A stretch of 64,000 nucleotides of DNA. Source: Clostridiaceae bacterium AM27-36LB (lineage in GTDB: Bacteria; Bacillota; Clostridia; Lachnospirales; Lachnospiraceae). A model generated the notes under the pieces. That model made no database searches. It was not told the DNA's origin and saw nothing but the letters and a program-made list of their open reading frames with translations. Position 1 is the stretch's first letter; each line of letters starts with the position of its first letter. The position numbers and the translations under genes were made by a program. This document shows, in pieces, positions 16,665 to 23,235 of this stretch. Location of the stretch: NCBI GenBank assembly GCA_003480725.1, contig QUJQ01000004.1, positions 310,001 through 374,000 of the forward strand. The letters are read 5' to 3'.

Positions 16665-17309
16665 TTATCTGACAGCAATCAGCTTATGGATCGGATTGCC
16701 TTTAGAAGAGAATTTCTCCTCATATTCTGTCATAACATTTCCCTGACACAGTTCCTCATCATGATGAAGGTCGTAGGTTACCGCATCCAGCTTCCAACCA
16801 GCCTCCTTCACAGATTCCACTGAGAAATCGAACAGGGGACGGTTGTCCGTCTTGAATTCCACTCTGCCATCTGCTTTCAGGATCACATTGTATCTTGCAA
16901 AGAACTCCTTGCTGGTCAATCTTCTCTTGGCATGGCGATCCTTCGGCCACGGATCGGAGAAATTCAGATAGATCCGGTCTACCTCTCCTGCCCCGAATAC
17001 CTTTGTGATGGCTTCTGCGTCCATTCGCACAAAACGGATATTGGCAAGCGGTGTCTCCATCTCCAACATCTTCTCCAGTGCACGGATCAGCACACTTGAG
17101 TATTTCTCAATTCCGACATAATTGATATCCGGGTTCTTTGCCGCCAGTTCCATCAGAAAACGACCCTTCCCCATTCCTATCTCTATATGAATCGGATGAT
17201 CGTTTCCGAATATGTCATGCCAGCTTCCTGCACGCGTCTCTTCTTCATGTACCACATAGATACTTTCCTGAATCGCCTCACGGGATCCCTTTACATTTCT
17301 AAGGCGCAT
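16665..17309 (-). CDS. trmB: tRNA (guanine-N7-)-methyltransferase
   Basis: 214 aa. It methylates G46 in the variable loop of tRNAs using SAM. Family marks are IEIGMGKGRFLMELA near 45, NYVGIEKYSSVL near 65, the D-A-E region FVRMDAEAI near 95 and LNFSDPWPKDRHAKRRL near 118. The length is normal. It lies downstream of a 570-nt intergenic region with a DnaA-box-like cluster. Confidence 0.96.
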   Translation of the reverse strand: MRLRNVKGSREAIQESIYVVHEEETRAGSWHDIFGNDHPIHIEIGMGKGRFLMELAAKNPDINYVGIEKYSSVLIRALEKMLEMETPLANIRFVRMDAEAITKVFGAGEVDRIYLNFSDPWPKDRHAKRRLTSKEFFARYNVILKADGRVEFKTDNRPLFDFSVESVKEAGWKLDAVTYDLHHDEELCQGNVMTEYEEKFSSKGNPIHKLIAVR

Positions 17310-17555
17310 ATGTTCCTCCCTTTCCTCTTTTCAGTCTTTTTCAAACAGCATTTATTGTACACGATTGTAACGTGTCTGAAAAGGATTTTTTTCACAAAAA
17401 TATTATATTTATCTGAAAATATCTACATATTTTTGATATTTTAAGTGTCAAGCATTTTACACAACTTTTTCCGAAACCTGTCTGTTTTATCAATAAATTA
17501 CAAAACATCTGTTTTGTTTGCCTCTTTTTAGAGACCCTCCATTTTCCCCAAAAAA

Positions 17556-17689
17556 TGTGGATAATGTGGATAACTTTGTGAATAACTCGATTTTACCTTA
17601 TTTTTCAGGGTGCAAAATGTGGATATTATTGTGGGAAGTGTGGGGAAATCAGGAATAAGTTTTTTGTTCTTTCATTTTTTTGTGCATAA
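17556..17689. other. Cluster of DnaA-box-like 9-mers in a 570-nt gene-free region
   Basis: Two perfect adjacent copies of TGTGGATAA (17556-17564, 17565-17573; complement TTATCCACA) are followed by one-mismatch copies TGTGAATAA (17577-17585), TGTGGATAT (17618-17626) and TGTGCATAA (17681-17689), all in one orientation. The gene-free region 17310-17881 is otherwise AT-rich, holding the rubrerythrin terminator at 17813-17848. No dnaA or dnaN gene is in the window, so this is not the usual oriC context. It may be a DnaA-titration or regulatory site, or a displaced origin. Confidence 0.45.
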
Positions 17690-17812
17690 TGTCTATCCAT
17701 GAATTTGTCAATTCTTTTTTCATAAAAATATATTTGCAGATAATTTACATGAATTTTACGTCAATTCTTCCATCCACCATTCATCCATGTAAGTCGAGTT
17801 ACAACGCCGTCG

Positions 17813-17848
17813 AAAAAAGGGCTGCCGCATGACTGCGACAACCCTTTA
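17813..17848 (-). terminator. Rho-independent terminator of the rubrerythrin gene
   Basis: On the minus strand AAGGGTTGTCGCA pairs with TGCGGCAGCCCTT across a short loop, and the stem is followed by TTTT. It lies 34 nt after the rubrerythrin stop. Confidence 0.85.
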
Positions 17849-17881
17849 TATAGGAAGCTATTTTCTTATTATCGTTTTGGA

Positions 17882-18424
17882 TTAACCGAAGTATCTCTTC
17901 AGAAGACCCTCGAATGCTTTTCCGTGACGAGCCTCGTCTTTTGCCATCTCATGAACAGTATCATGAATTGCATCCAGGTTAGCTGCTTTTGCACGTTTTG
18001 CAAGATCAAATTTACCTTCGGTTGCACCATGCTCTGCTGCAACTCTCAGCTCCAGGTTCTTCTTGGTGCTGTCGGTAACAACCTCGCCCAGAAGCTCTGC
18101 AAATTTAGCTGCATGCTCAGCCTCTTCGTAAGCTGCTTTCTCCCAGTACAGACCGATCTCCGGATATCCCTCTCTATGAGCTACACGAGCCATTGCCAGA
18201 TACATACCAACCTCAGAACATTCGCCGTTGAAGTTTGCTCTCAGATCCTCAAGGATGTCCTCGCTAACGCCCTTTGCAACACCTACAACATGCTCTGCTG
18301 CCCAGGTCATTCCCTCTTCCTGCTTTTTAAACTTGCTTGCCGGAACTCCGCACTGTGGACATTTCTCCGGTGCCTGCTCTCCTTCATAAATGTAACCGCA
18401 TACTGTACATACCCATTTTGCCAT
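17882..18424 (-). CDS. Reverse rubrerythrin (NADH-peroxidase component)
   Basis: 180 aa. The domain order is reversed relative to classical rubrerythrin: a rubredoxin-like Fe(Cys)4 site comes first ([10 protein letters not shown] near 6 and CPQCGVP near 22), then the four-helix di-iron domain with E..E/H motifs ([35 protein letters not shown]). Such reverse rubrerythrins reduce H2O2 with electrons from NADH-rubredoxin in clostridia and are peroxide-induced. The gene has a consensus promoter with a palindromic operator just downstream of the -10 box, and perR is the next gene upstream. Confidence 0.95.
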   Translation of the reverse strand: MAKWVCTVCGYIYEGEQAPEKCPQCGVPASKFKKQEEGMTWAAEHVVGVAKGVSEDILEDLRANFNGECSEVGMYLAMARVAHREGYPEIGLYWEKAAYEEAEHAAKFAELLGEVVTDSTKKNLELRVAAEHGATEGKFDLAKRAKAANLDAIHDTVHEMAKDEARHGKAFEGLLKRYFG

Positions 18425-18480
18425 GATTTTGTTCTCCTTTTCTTTTTTTGATTTATATTGCTTTATTGTTTTCTTTCTTA

Positions 18481-18533
18481 ACAGTAATCATTACTGTTAC
18501 CGTTATTATACCTAGTTGATTGCCTTTTGTCAA
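18481..18533 (-). promoter_or_regulatory. Rubrerythrin promoter with PerR-type operator
   Basis: Perfect consensus promoter on the minus strand: TTGACA (18528-18533), 17-bp spacer, TATAAT (18505-18510). Seven bp beyond the -10 lies ACAGTAATCATTACTGT (18481-18497), a perfect 8-1-8 palindrome in the size class of Fur/PerR boxes. Occupancy there would block transcription initiation. Confidence 0.8.
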
Positions 18534-18543
18534 TAGGTATTTT

Positions 18544-18933
18544 TTAATTCTCTGTTTTTTTACAATCCTTGCAGATTCCATAGAATTCCATCCTGCATTC
18601 GTGGATCTCTCCGCCATCCCACAGCTTGTTCGCTTCAGCGACCGGGCTATCCACCGGTACCATCATATCCATGACCCGTCCACATCTGCGGCAGACAAAA
18701 TGATTGTGCGGTGTGACCCTGGCATCGAACCGGTCCGCTCCGTCTGTCGTGATCTTCTGAATCTCACCGATCTCTACTAATAAAGAAAGATTCCGATATA
18801 TTGTTCCCAGACTGATATTCGGATATTCCTCACGGATGCTGGTGTAGATCATATCCGCAGTCGGATGATCCTCACGTCCGCACAGGTAGTTCTTAATGGA
18901 TTCCCGCTGTTTGCTGTATCTCAGAACTGCCAT
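18544..18933 (-). CDS. perR: PerR-type Fur-family repressor
   Basis: 129 aa. The start ATG at 18933 has AAAGGAGG 7 nt upstream; in-frame ATGs further out are unsupported. A winged-helix DNA-binding half (KQRESIKNYLCGREDHPTADMIY) is followed by the metal half with HNHFVCRRCGRVMD (CxxC) and a second CxxC at the end (GICKDCKK). The position next to a peroxide-detoxifying rubrerythrin and the matching operators in both promoters point to PerR rather than Fur or Zur. Its own promoter carries a similar operator, so it is probably autoregulated. Confidence 0.88.
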   Translation of the reverse strand: MAVLRYSKQRESIKNYLCGREDHPTADMIYTSIREEYPNISLGTIYRNLSLLVEIGEIQKITTDGADRFDARVTPHNHFVCRRCGRVMDMMVPVDSPVAEANKLWDGGEIHECRMEFYGICKDCKKTEN

Positions 18934-18955
18934 TTGCATCCCTCCTTTAACGATA

Positions 18956-19005
18956 TCAATAATTGTTACTGACATTATTATAGTATTTACCATTATAAAT
19001 GTCAA
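18956..19005 (-). promoter_or_regulatory. perR promoter with matching imperfect operator
   Basis: Minus-strand TTGACA (19000-19005), 17-bp spacer, TATAAT (18977-18982). The 17-bp imperfect palindrome TCAATAATTGTTACTGA (18956-18972, 6 of 8 pairs) lies just downstream of the -10, in the same relation as at the rubrerythrin promoter. Confidence 0.7.
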
Positions 19006-19064
19006 GAAAATTAGTAATCATTTTCATAAATCCGCATGGCTATCTATTTCAAACTATTTCAAAC

Positions 19065-19228
19065 TATTTCAAACGTTCAGAGCCATTCATAACATAGCCA
19101 TCCCTTTAGGGCTGTCTATGTTATTCATTTAGGGCTCTCGCCCTATGGATTTATAAAAGAAGCAGCCTGCAAGCAAGCTTTCATCTGCTTCTTTTTATAA
19201 ATCCGCATGGCTCTGAACGTTTGAAATA
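19065..19228. repeat. 164-bp palindromic element, copy 2
   Basis: Ends are 22-bp perfect inverted repeats (19065-19086 and 19207-19228) containing the same core TTCAGAGCCA/TGGCTCTGAA as the element at 16280-16429. Internal hairpins are CATAACATAG/CTATGTTAT enclosing CCC-TTTA-GGG; AGGGC-TCTC-GCCCT; and a ~19-bp stem starting GGATTTATAAAAGAAGCAG whose loop contains TGCAAGCA. Stem sequences differ entirely from copy 1 while loops are kept. A partial copy of the right end (CATAAATCCGCATGGCTA, 19025-19042) and direct repeats of TTTCAAACTA lie just to the left. Confidence 0.8.
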
Positions 19229-19258
19229 TTAACATTTCGTAAACAAATCCCCGTTTAG

Positions 19259-19287
19259 TTGACAAATTACTACAACCTTGTTATACT
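19259..19287 (+). promoter_or_regulatory. Sigma-A promoter of the NlpC/P60 gene
   Basis: TTGACA (19259-19264), 17-bp spacer, TATACT (19282-19287), 71 bp before the start codon. Confidence 0.7.
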
Positions 19288-19358
19288 TACCCTAGTTTTT
19301 GTAATAATTTTGTAATATTTTGAATAGAATTGTAAAATCTTGTATCAGGGGGTCTATT

Positions 19359-20471
19359 ATGGCATTCAAGAAATCACTCTTACTTCTGGCAGTTGCCGGT
19401 GTATTTCTGGTTCATCCTATGACAGCGGATGCATCTTCTATTTCACTGGCACTTGCAGGCGGAATCTCATCTTCACTAGATGATTCATCTGCTACAGATG
19501 AAGATGTAGAAGCAGTTGTCGCACAGACGGCAAAAGAAAATTATACCGGCCTTTGCATTGCTCAGGTCAATGATTATGTTAATGTCCGCAGCGAAGCCAG
19601 CGAAGAGGGGGAGATCGTTGGTAAACTGTTCAACAATTCTGTCGGTGATGTAGAGGCATCCGAAGACGGTTGGTATTTGATCAATTCCGGTAATGTACAC
19701 GGTTATGTAAAAAGCGAATATGTAGTGACCGGTGATGATGCTGAGGCACTGGCTGAGCAGGTAGGCACCAGAGTTGCTACGGTTACTACCGAGACTTTAA
19801 GAGTTCGTCAGGAAGCTACCACAGATTCTTCTATCCTGGGTCTCATTCCCATGGGTGAGGAGCTGACAGTTCTGGATGAACAGGATGGTTTCGTAAAGGT
19901 ATCCATCGAAGAAGGTGATGGTTGGGTATCCACAGATTTTGTAGATCTGAGAACAGATTATGTATATGCAGAATCCAAGGAAGAAGAGGAAGCTCGTCTT
20001 GCCAAGGAAAAAGCAGAGCGTGAAGCAGCACAGAAAGCAGCTGCCGCCGCAGCAGCCAAGAAGAGCAAGAACTCCAAGAAGGAGTCTTCTTCCGAGTCTG
20101 TCGTGATCGGTGGAGGCAGTGGAAGTGCAGGTGGCAGTTCCGTTGCAAGCTTTGCCTCCCAGTTCGTTGGTAATCCGTATGTATATGGCGGTACAAGCCT
20201 TACAAACGGTGCTGACTGCTCCGGATTCGTTATGAGTGTATATGCAAACTTCGGTATCGGTCTTCCGCACAGCTCCAGTGCTATGAGAAGCGTTGGATAT
20301 GGTGTGAGCCTTGCAGATGCACAGCCGGGCGACATCATCTGCTACAGTGGTCACGTTGCTATCTATGTTGGTGGAAACACCATCGTACATGCCAGCACCG
20401 CTTCTACCGGAATCAAGTTCACTTCTCCGGTAAACTACAAGAATGTCCTTGCAGTACGTAGAATCTTCTAA
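19359..20471 (+). CDS. Secreted NlpC/P60 peptidoglycan endopeptidase with SH3 repeats
   Basis: 370 aa. The ATG at 19359 follows GGGGG by 7 nt. A signal peptide (MAFKKSLLLLAVAGVFLVH then PMTADAS) is followed by two bacterial SH3 domains (about 60-125 and 135-200; YVNVRSEASEEGEIVGKL and LRVRQEATTDSSILGLIP). Next is a charged Ala/Lys/Glu linker that is probably helical, then a C-terminal NlpC/P60 domain with catalytic NGADCSGFV and GHVAIYVG. It should cleave D-Glu-diaminopimelate bonds in cell-wall stem peptides. It is monocistronic with its own promoter and terminator. Confidence 0.93.
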   Translation: MAFKKSLLLLAVAGVFLVHPMTADASSISLALAGGISSSLDDSSATDEDVEAVVAQTAKENYTGLCIAQVNDYVNVRSEASEEGEIVGKLFNNSVGDVEASEDGWYLINSGNVHGYVKSEYVVTGDDAEALAEQVGTRVATVTTETLRVRQEATTDSSILGLIPMGEELTVLDEQDGFVKVSIEEGDGWVSTDFVDLRTDYVYAESKEEEEARLAKEKAEREAAQKAAAAAAAKKSKNSKKESSSESVVIGGGSGSAGGSSVASFASQFVGNPYVYGGTSLTNGADCSGFVMSVYANFGIGLPHSSSAMRSVGYGVSLADAQPGDIICYSGHVAIYVGGNTIVHASTASTGIKFTSPVNYKNVLAVRRIF

Positions 20472-20490
20472 TTACATAAAAGTATAATAG

Positions 20491-20521
20491 AAGGCAGTTT
20501 CCGAAAGGGAACTGCCTTTTT
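20491..20521 (+). terminator. Rho-independent terminator of the NlpC/P60 gene
   Basis: AAGGCAGTTTCC and GGGAACTGCCTT form a stem with loop GAAA, followed by TTTTT. Confidence 0.92.
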
Positions 20522-20651
20522 GTTACTGTTCCGTAATATCTTTTTTAAATTCCTCTTGCATTTTCTTTTTTATGGGTTATAATATGAATAAATCAAGACA
20601 TAGTTTTTAATACTACATATTGTAATATAGATTAACAAGGAGGAATTTATT

Positions 20652-21305
20652 ATGACATTATCTATTAAAGATCCTGGAAGCGCATTGACTCATTTTATTG
20701 GTATGATCCTGGCCGGCTTGGCAGCTACACCTCTTCTGGTTCTGGCAGCCAAGGACGGCGGCCGATATGCGGTACCTGCTCTGGCAATCTTTGCCGCAAG
20801 CATGATTCTTCTCTACGGCGCCAGCACTACTTATCATACCTTTAATATTTCTGAAAAAGTAAATAAAGTATTACGTAAGATCGATCATATGATGATCTTT
20901 ATTCTGATCGCTGGAAGCTACACCCCTATTTGTGTGATCCCGCTGAGAGACACCGTAGGAATCCCTCTTCTAATCCTTGTGTGGGCTGTTGCCATTGCAG
21001 GCATGCTGATCAAGGCATTCTGGATCACCTGTCCAAAATGGTTCTCTTCCACCATCTACATTGCCATGGGCTGGCTGTGTGTGCTTGCTATGGTTCCACT
21101 GGTACAGACCCTTCCCACCGCCGCTTTTATATGGCTGGTGGCTGGTGGCGTGATCTACACCATCGGCGGTGTGATCTACGCACTGAAGCTTCCTCTGTTC
21201 AATGCAAAGCATCAGTATTTTGGATCTCATGAGATCTTCCACGTATTTGTCATGGCTGGCAGCCTGTGTCATTATGTGACCATGTTCTATATTGCTACCA
21301 TGTAG
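20652..21305 (+). CDS. Hemolysin III / YqfA-family membrane protein
   Basis: 217 aa, seven hydrophobic segments. Family residues include GASTTYHTFN near 60, KVLRKIDHMMIFILIAGSYTPIC near 80-100 and the C-terminal FGSHEIFHVFVMAGSLCHY, whose histidines form the zinc site of the AdipoR/HlyIII fold. The hemolysin name is historical; the likely role is membrane-lipid hydrolysis or homeostasis. A ribosome site AAGGAGG precedes the ATG. Confidence 0.92.
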   Translation: MTLSIKDPGSALTHFIGMILAGLAATPLLVLAAKDGGRYAVPALAIFAASMILLYGASTTYHTFNISEKVNKVLRKIDHMMIFILIAGSYTPICVIPLRDTVGIPLLILVWAVAIAGMLIKAFWITCPKWFSSTIYIAMGWLCVLAMVPLVQTLPTAAFIWLVAGGVIYTIGGVIYALKLPLFNAKHQYFGSHEIFHVFVMAGSLCHYVTMFYIATM

Positions 21306-21390
21306 TGATACCAGAAGAAAAAGCTATGAATCCCGCGATGTGCTTGCACATGAGCGAATTCATAGCTTTATTCTTCTGGTGTCATTTTTA
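21306..21390. terminator. Bidirectional terminator between hlyIII and spoIIQ-like genes
   Basis: A long stem pairs ACCAGAAGAAAAAGCTATGA (from 21310) with its near-complement ending in TTCTTCTGGT (to 21380), followed by a T-rich run on each strand. It serves two convergent genes. Confidence 0.8.
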
Positions 21391-21399
21391 TTTCGTTAC

Positions 21400-22215
21400 T
21401 TACTCCAGAAAATCCATCGGATTCACCGGATCATCATCTTTCAGAAGCTGAAAATACAGGTTACTGCCTTCTAACGTATAGTATTTCGTTGGTTCTCCCA
21501 CATAGCCGATCAGCGTACCGGCTTCAATGGTATCCCCTTCCTCAACAGTCAGGTCTGCAAGCTGTCCGTAGATAGCTTCGTATCCATTTCCCAGTTCCAT
21601 AGTCAGCGTGGTTCCGGTCTCTTCATCATTCCGGATCTGGCTTACCTTTCCTCTTGCTGCGCTTCGCACTTCACTTCCAAGCTCCGCTGCGATCACCACT
21701 GCCGGGTGATATTTGTACTGATTCAGCGTGGAGAAATAGATGCTTTTATCCATGCTGTAGTTCAGAAGTACATCTCCATCCACTGGCCATCGCAGGTGAT
21801 TATCTGCTGAAAATGTCAGTGCCTTGCCTTCTACCAGATCAGAACCTGCAGCCACGGATTCTTCCTCCGCTGCCAGTTCCCCTCCATCGGCCAGTTCATC
21901 AGAGGACTGCACTTCCTCTGCCTGACCATTTTCAATCTGTGCAATCTCGATCTGCGTATCTTCCTGCTCTGTCTCTGCCAGTTCTGTCTGACCGATCTGC
22001 TCCACATCCTCTTCGGTTTCAATTTTTGCTTCTGTCTGTCCTGCTGCACCTCTGGAATTTGCTGTTTCCTTCTGATCCTGCTCAAGCTGAGCGGACTGTT
22101 CCTCCGGTGTCGGAGCCGCACTCTTCTGGTACTGATACACCCCATAGATCCCGGATAAGGAAAGCATGCAAAGGCACAGTGCGATCAGAAAACCTTTCTG
22201 ATTTTTTTTACGCAT
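21400..22215 (-). CDS. spoIIQ: SpoIIQ-like M23/LytM-domain protein, degenerate active site
   Basis: 271 aa. The ATG at 22215 follows GAGGTG. One N-terminal membrane anchor (about 8-28, GFLIALCLCMLSLSGIYGVY) leads to a long acidic Glu/Gln-rich linker (about 30-140) and a LytM domain. The metal-binding set is incomplete: in YHPAVVIAAE the aspartate of HxxxD is missing, and the usual HxH is NLYF. The domain is therefore probably not a peptidase but a scaffold, as B. subtilis SpoIIQ is in the SpoIIQ-SpoIIIAH channel across the forespore membranes. SpoIID lies immediately upstream, the same neighbour order as in Bacillus. A sigma-F-like promoter overlaps the end of spoIID. Confidence 0.8.
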   Translation of the reverse strand: MRKKNQKGFLIALCLCMLSLSGIYGVYQYQKSAAPTPEEQSAQLEQDQKETANSRGAAGQTEAKIETEEDVEQIGQTELAETEQEDTQIEIAQIENGQAEEVQSSDELADGGELAAEEESVAAGSDLVEGKALTFSADNHLRWPVDGDVLLNYSMDKSIYFSTLNQYKYHPAVVIAAELGSEVRSAARGKVSQIRNDEETGTTLTMELGNGYEAIYGQLADLTVEEGDTIEAGTLIGYVGEPTKYYTLEGSNLYFQLLKDDDPVNPMDFLE

Positions 22216-22233
22216 ACCATCACCTCTGGTCAT

Positions 22234-22262
22234 ATTTTTACCAGTTCAGGGAATGGTTATAC
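22234..22262 (-). promoter_or_regulatory. Predicted sigma-F (forespore) promoter of spoIIQ
   Basis: Minus-strand GTATA (22258-22262), 15-bp spacer, GGTAAAAAT (22234-22242). This fits the Bacillus sigma-F pattern GYATA - about 15 - GGNNANANT at all defined bases. It lies partly inside the last codons of spoIID. Confidence 0.6.
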
Positions 22263-23169
22263 ACTGTGCATTTTTATAAAAACAAGAAAAAATATCCTGC
22301 CAGGGCGTTCCTTCCCGGATCCGGCGGTCTGCCGTATAGAGACTGATTCCAAATCCATGTCCCACACCTTTGATGGTGATTGTAATCCTGTTGTCGGTAT
22401 TGCCGACCGCTCCCGCTTTATCCGTCTTCGTTGTACCATCTGCCTTCATCCAGAAGCAGCTGGACGGAAAATGCAACAAAGACCGGAAAGCTTCCCCGGT
22501 CCAGGTCTGATCACCCAGGCTTACGGATTCTACATAGCCTTCCGAATCCCGCTGAAACTCAAAATCGTCTAAGGTGATTTCCTGCTGCTTCGCCTGCCTA
22601 TCCGCGTCGTCTTTCCCAGCAATATCTTTGTCTGCCATTTCTGTGTAATCCATGCCCAGTGCCCGCAGTATTTCCTCCATACTCAGGGTGCAGATCTGCA
22701 CATAATCAGAGGCTTCTTTATCTTCCCTGCACTCCACAGAGAGCACATAGTCATAGCTGTCTCCAAGAAGCTTCCCATCTCTTGTATGTCCAACACTTAA
22801 CTTATGAAATGGAAGTTCCCGATATTCTCCATCAATGGTCACTGCCATTCCTGATGTGCTCTCTATTGCCTGATAGATTCGCCCATATGGTTCTCCATAA
22901 AGTTCAGACAATGAGAGCTGTTCTATAGCCGACGATTCCCCCACACAAAACGCTTCCGTCCGATACAGCACTGCCAGCAATTTCAATGTATCATCACTCA
23001 TCCAGGACAGATCTTCTGTGAGCATCTGCTGCAGCACCTGATAATCCACCGGATCCAGCTGTTTTTCCTTATGGATTCCCTGTCTGCCATTGAGCAGAAG
23101 CACCATGGTAAATGGAAATGCTGTTGCCAGAAATATTCCTGCCAGAAACATTTTTACATAATTTTTCAT
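22246..23169 (-). CDS. spoIID: Stage II sporulation protein D (SpoIID-like)
   Basis: 307 aa. It has an N-terminal membrane anchor (MKNYVKMFLAGIFLATAFPF), a SpoIID/LytB domain with YRTEAFCVGES-like region near 70, and the C-terminal signature GVGHGFGISLY near 275. SpoIID is a lytic transglycosylase that acts with SpoIIM/SpoIIP to drive engulfment. The start ATG at 23169 has AAGAGGTG 8 nt upstream. That ribosome site is the 3' arm of a hairpin whose loop carries a sigma-E-type promoter. The spoIIQ-like gene follows after 30 nt. Confidence 0.85.
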   Translation of the reverse strand: MKNYVKMFLAGIFLATAFPFTMVLLLNGRQGIHKEKQLDPVDYQVLQQMLTEDLSWMSDDTLKLLAVLYRTEAFCVGESSAIEQLSLSELYGEPYGRIYQAIESTSGMAVTIDGEYRELPFHKLSVGHTRDGKLLGDSYDYVLSVECREDKEASDYVQICTLSMEEILRALGMDYTEMADKDIAGKDDADRQAKQQEITLDDFEFQRDSEGYVESVSLGDQTWTGEAFRSLLHFPSSCFWMKADGTTKTDKAGAVGNTDNRITITIKGVGHGFGISLYTADRRIREGTPWQDIFSCFYKNAQCITIP

Positions 23170-23176
23170 ACAAAAA

Positions 23177-23207
23177 GCACCTCTTCCCATTGTATGAAAA
23201 GAGGTGC
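23177..23207 (-). terminator. glgP terminator hairpin that also masks the spoIID ribosome site
   Basis: GCACCTCTT and AAGAGGTGC (minus-strand order, 23207-23199 and 23185-23177) form a 9-bp stem followed by TTTTTG. Its 3' arm is the AAGAGGTG ribosome site of spoIID. It lies between the glgP stop at 23236 and the spoIID start. Confidence 0.7.
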
Positions 23208-23217
23208 CTGCATATAC
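23189..23217 (-). promoter_or_regulatory. Predicted sigma-E (mother-cell) promoter of spoIID
   Basis: Minus-strand GTATATG (23211-23217), 14-bp spacer, CATACAAT (23189-23196). The -10 box equals the Bacillus sigma-E consensus and the spacing is exact. The transcript would start near 23182, inside or just after the hairpin loop, so it lacks the masking 5' arm. Confidence 0.62.
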
Positions 23218-23235
23218 AGACGAATCTGTTGTTAT

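Noticed and set aside
17556..17689. Calling the DnaA-box cluster the chromosomal origin
   Set aside because: No dnaA, dnaN or recF gene is in the window and only two boxes are perfect; skew data would be needed.
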